Below are positions 62,421-64,000 of a stretch of 64,000 nt of DNA, piece after piece (the stretch's first letter is position 1; each line of letters opens with the position of its first letter). The notes under the pieces are model-generated. The model did not search any database. It was not told where the DNA came from and saw only the letters and a program-made list of their open reading frames with translations. The position numbers and the translations under genes are program-made. This DNA is from Mycoplasmopsis equigenitalium (GTDB lineage: Bacteria > Bacillota_I > Bacilli_A > Mycoplasmatales > Metamycoplasmataceae), in NCBI RefSeq assembly GCF_024498255.1, contig NZ_CP101808.1, positions 124,001 through 188,000 on the forward strand. Direction: 5' to 3'.

Positions 62421-64000
62421 TTATTTCTTAAACAAAAAGTGTTCATAAACGTTTTTAGCATCTTTTTTTGAAAGCGTTTCCTCCAACTCTTTTAGTGATG
62501 CATTTTTAATATTTTCATAGCTTTTAAAATAATTTAATAATTGTTTTATTTTTTGTTCGTTAATATTTGGTATTTCTTTGAGTGAATCAGTCATAATTAG
62601 TTTGTGGTTTGCTTTGTTTAATTTAATTTTAGCGCGAGCATCAACTTGCTCTTGAATTCTTCTTAAATAATCAAGTGAGCTTTGATTAGTTAAGTAAATT
62701 TCTTTATTATTAAAAATAATATGACTAGTCATATGAGCATCATTTTTAACTAAACCAACAACATTTATATCAATGTTGTTAGTCTTTAATATATCTTTTA
62801 TAGCAGTAATTTGCGGTTTTCCTCCATCAACAAAAATTACATCTATTTCTATGTTTTTCAACATTTTATACTCAATTATATTGTTTATTGTTTTTCGCAT
62901 TAGAGTAAAATCGTCTGTTGAATTGCTGCTTAATTTATAGTAGCGATGAAGAGGTTTATATTCTTTGCCGTTCAAATAAAAATTTACAGCACCAATTTTA
63001 TTTTCCTGGCCCGTGTGAGAAATATCCAAAATAACAAAATTAGCAAGTTTTTCAATATTTAAATCATTAGCAATATCTGTTAATGAATTGCGGATTTCGT
63101 TTTCGCTTTGCAGATATGTTTCAATATTAATTTTTATTGAATCTTCTAAGTAATTCATCACAGCTTTTAATTCGCCTTTTTGAGGAAACAAAAATTTTGT
63201 ATCCATTATGTCTAAATTAGGATTCTGAAAATCCTCGTTGAGCACAACGTATTTAGGCAATAAATAACGGGTATAGAAATGTTTTAAAAAACTTTCTGTC
63301 GCCGTTTTAAGATCAGCGCTAGAATTGCCATTTTCGAAGATTTGTCCCACCTGTAATCCATTACGGTAGAAAATTCCCTGCACGTAAAATTTATCGTTAT
63401 TTTGTTTAAAGCAAAAAGCATCAAAATTATCTACTTTGTTAAGTATAAAAAATTGCTTACTTTCAAAATCACTAATCGCATTTAATACTTTTTTAATACG
63501 GTTTGATTCTTCAAACATATATTTTGTAGCATATGTTTCTTCTTTGGCTACGAGTTCATTTTTAAAGGTTTTAATATTTTTTAAGATATTTTTTGCCTGT
63601 TCAAATTTTGTTTTTCAAAATTCATTATCTTTGCGTTTTATAAACAACCCGTTTTCAGTACAAACAATTGATTCTAGAATTTTACCTAATTTGCTAGCAC
63701 CAAAACTTGGAACAAAAGGTCCGACAATAATGGTTGTTTCATCATCTTTGGTTGGTGTATAAATTTTTGTAAATGATAGTCCATTATCTTTTTGTTTAAT
63801 TTTCAAGTATGGATAAGAACGATCATCCATTAGTAAGATGTTATATTTTGGTCGTAATTTTTTTATATAGCTTTGTTCTAGTAATAAGGCATCTTTTTCA
63901 TTTTTGGAAATAATAAACTCGAAACCATAAATATGTTTTAGCATTGATGTAGTTTTGTAAGAATTAATACTGCCTTTGAAGTATTGCATCATACGTTTTT
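62421..64000 (-). CDS. uvrC: Excinuclease ABC subunit C (partial, N-terminus outside)
   Basis: 526 residues in the window; the start is beyond 64000. The visible part begins in the GIY-YIG nuclease domain (KRMMQYF, MLKHIYGFEFIISKNEKDALLLE). The central region follows, then the RNase H-like nuclease domain (FVILDISHTGQENKIGAVNF and VIFVDGGKPQITAI with DGG) and the C-terminal helix-hairpin-helix (IPNINEQKIKQLLNYFKS). It makes the dual incisions in nucleotide-excision repair with UvrA and UvrB. Confidence 0.95.

Overview
This window is chromosomal DNA of a mycoplasma (class Mollicutes). It is very AT-rich, and its reading frames only make sense if TGA is read as tryptophan (code 4): pyk, recA, rpoA, yidC, uvrC and dozens of others contain in-frame TGA at conserved Trp positions. 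Gene content (fructose PTS, pyruvate kinase, arginine deiminase, fused NadD-YqeK, no rpmD in the ribosomal cluster, lipoprotein-type signals) fits a Hominis-group mycoplasma (Metamycoplasmataceae-like). I do not assign a species.

Layout. 1-3.6 kb: end of a cysteine desulfurase, a thermonuclease-like lipoprotein, coaD, engB and a large unknown membrane-anchored protein. 3.7-9.6 kb: energy metabolism (pyk, convergent fruK-fruA, arcA). 9.6-19.3 kb: hisS, a YitT-type membrane protein, a small membrane peptide, a phosphosugar mutase, an ECF-type membrane protein, sufU, a Y-family polymerase, nadD-yqeK, rluB and a LacI-type regulator. 19.3-30.1 kb: recO, lysS, HAD phosphatase, unknown gene, tig, mnmE, tatD, rsmA, upp-deoC and serS. 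30.1-38.9 kb: dps, rpmH-rnpA-yidC, rpsB-tsf, an unknown membrane protein, recA and ymdB. 39.1-54.7 kb: one long S10-spc-alpha ribosomal operon from rpsJ to rplQ, including secY, adk, map and infA. 54.7-61.2 kb: an accessory island. 61.5-64 kb: a coiled-coil protein, tRNA-Trp and the start of uvrC.

Three observations stand out. (1) In the island, a three-gene operon on the minus strand encodes a DNA adenine methyltransferase whose 5' coding end carries an (AG)11 tract, a 135-residue protein of unknown family and a DUF262/DUF1524 (GmrSD-like) protein. The tract puts the start codon out of frame, so this copy is phase-OFF; 10 or 13 repeats would restore it. This looks like a phase-variable restriction or defence system. 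(2) A bipartite upstream element (TTTTTCAT, 35 or 36 nt, then AATACAT plus a TATATA-like box) precedes four unlinked genes: recA, a nuclease lipoprotein, a 79-residue membrane peptide and a coiled-coil protein. The fixed spacing implies a co-regulated set, perhaps for recombination or DNA uptake. (3) Several ribosomal proteins (L23, L22, S5, L4, L3, S2) carry long Lys/Ala/Glu-rich extensions. L23 is nearly four times normal size and contains a recent 129-nt duplication.

Other points: many genes have a TATAAT box only 5-10 nt before the ATG and no Shine-Dalgarno sequence, so their transcripts are probably leaderless. Within the island, an M20 peptidase gene is cut by an in-frame TAG that removes a metal ligand, and a secreted-protein gene is frameshifted at a short homopolymer. 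An A18 tract lies upstream of fruA.
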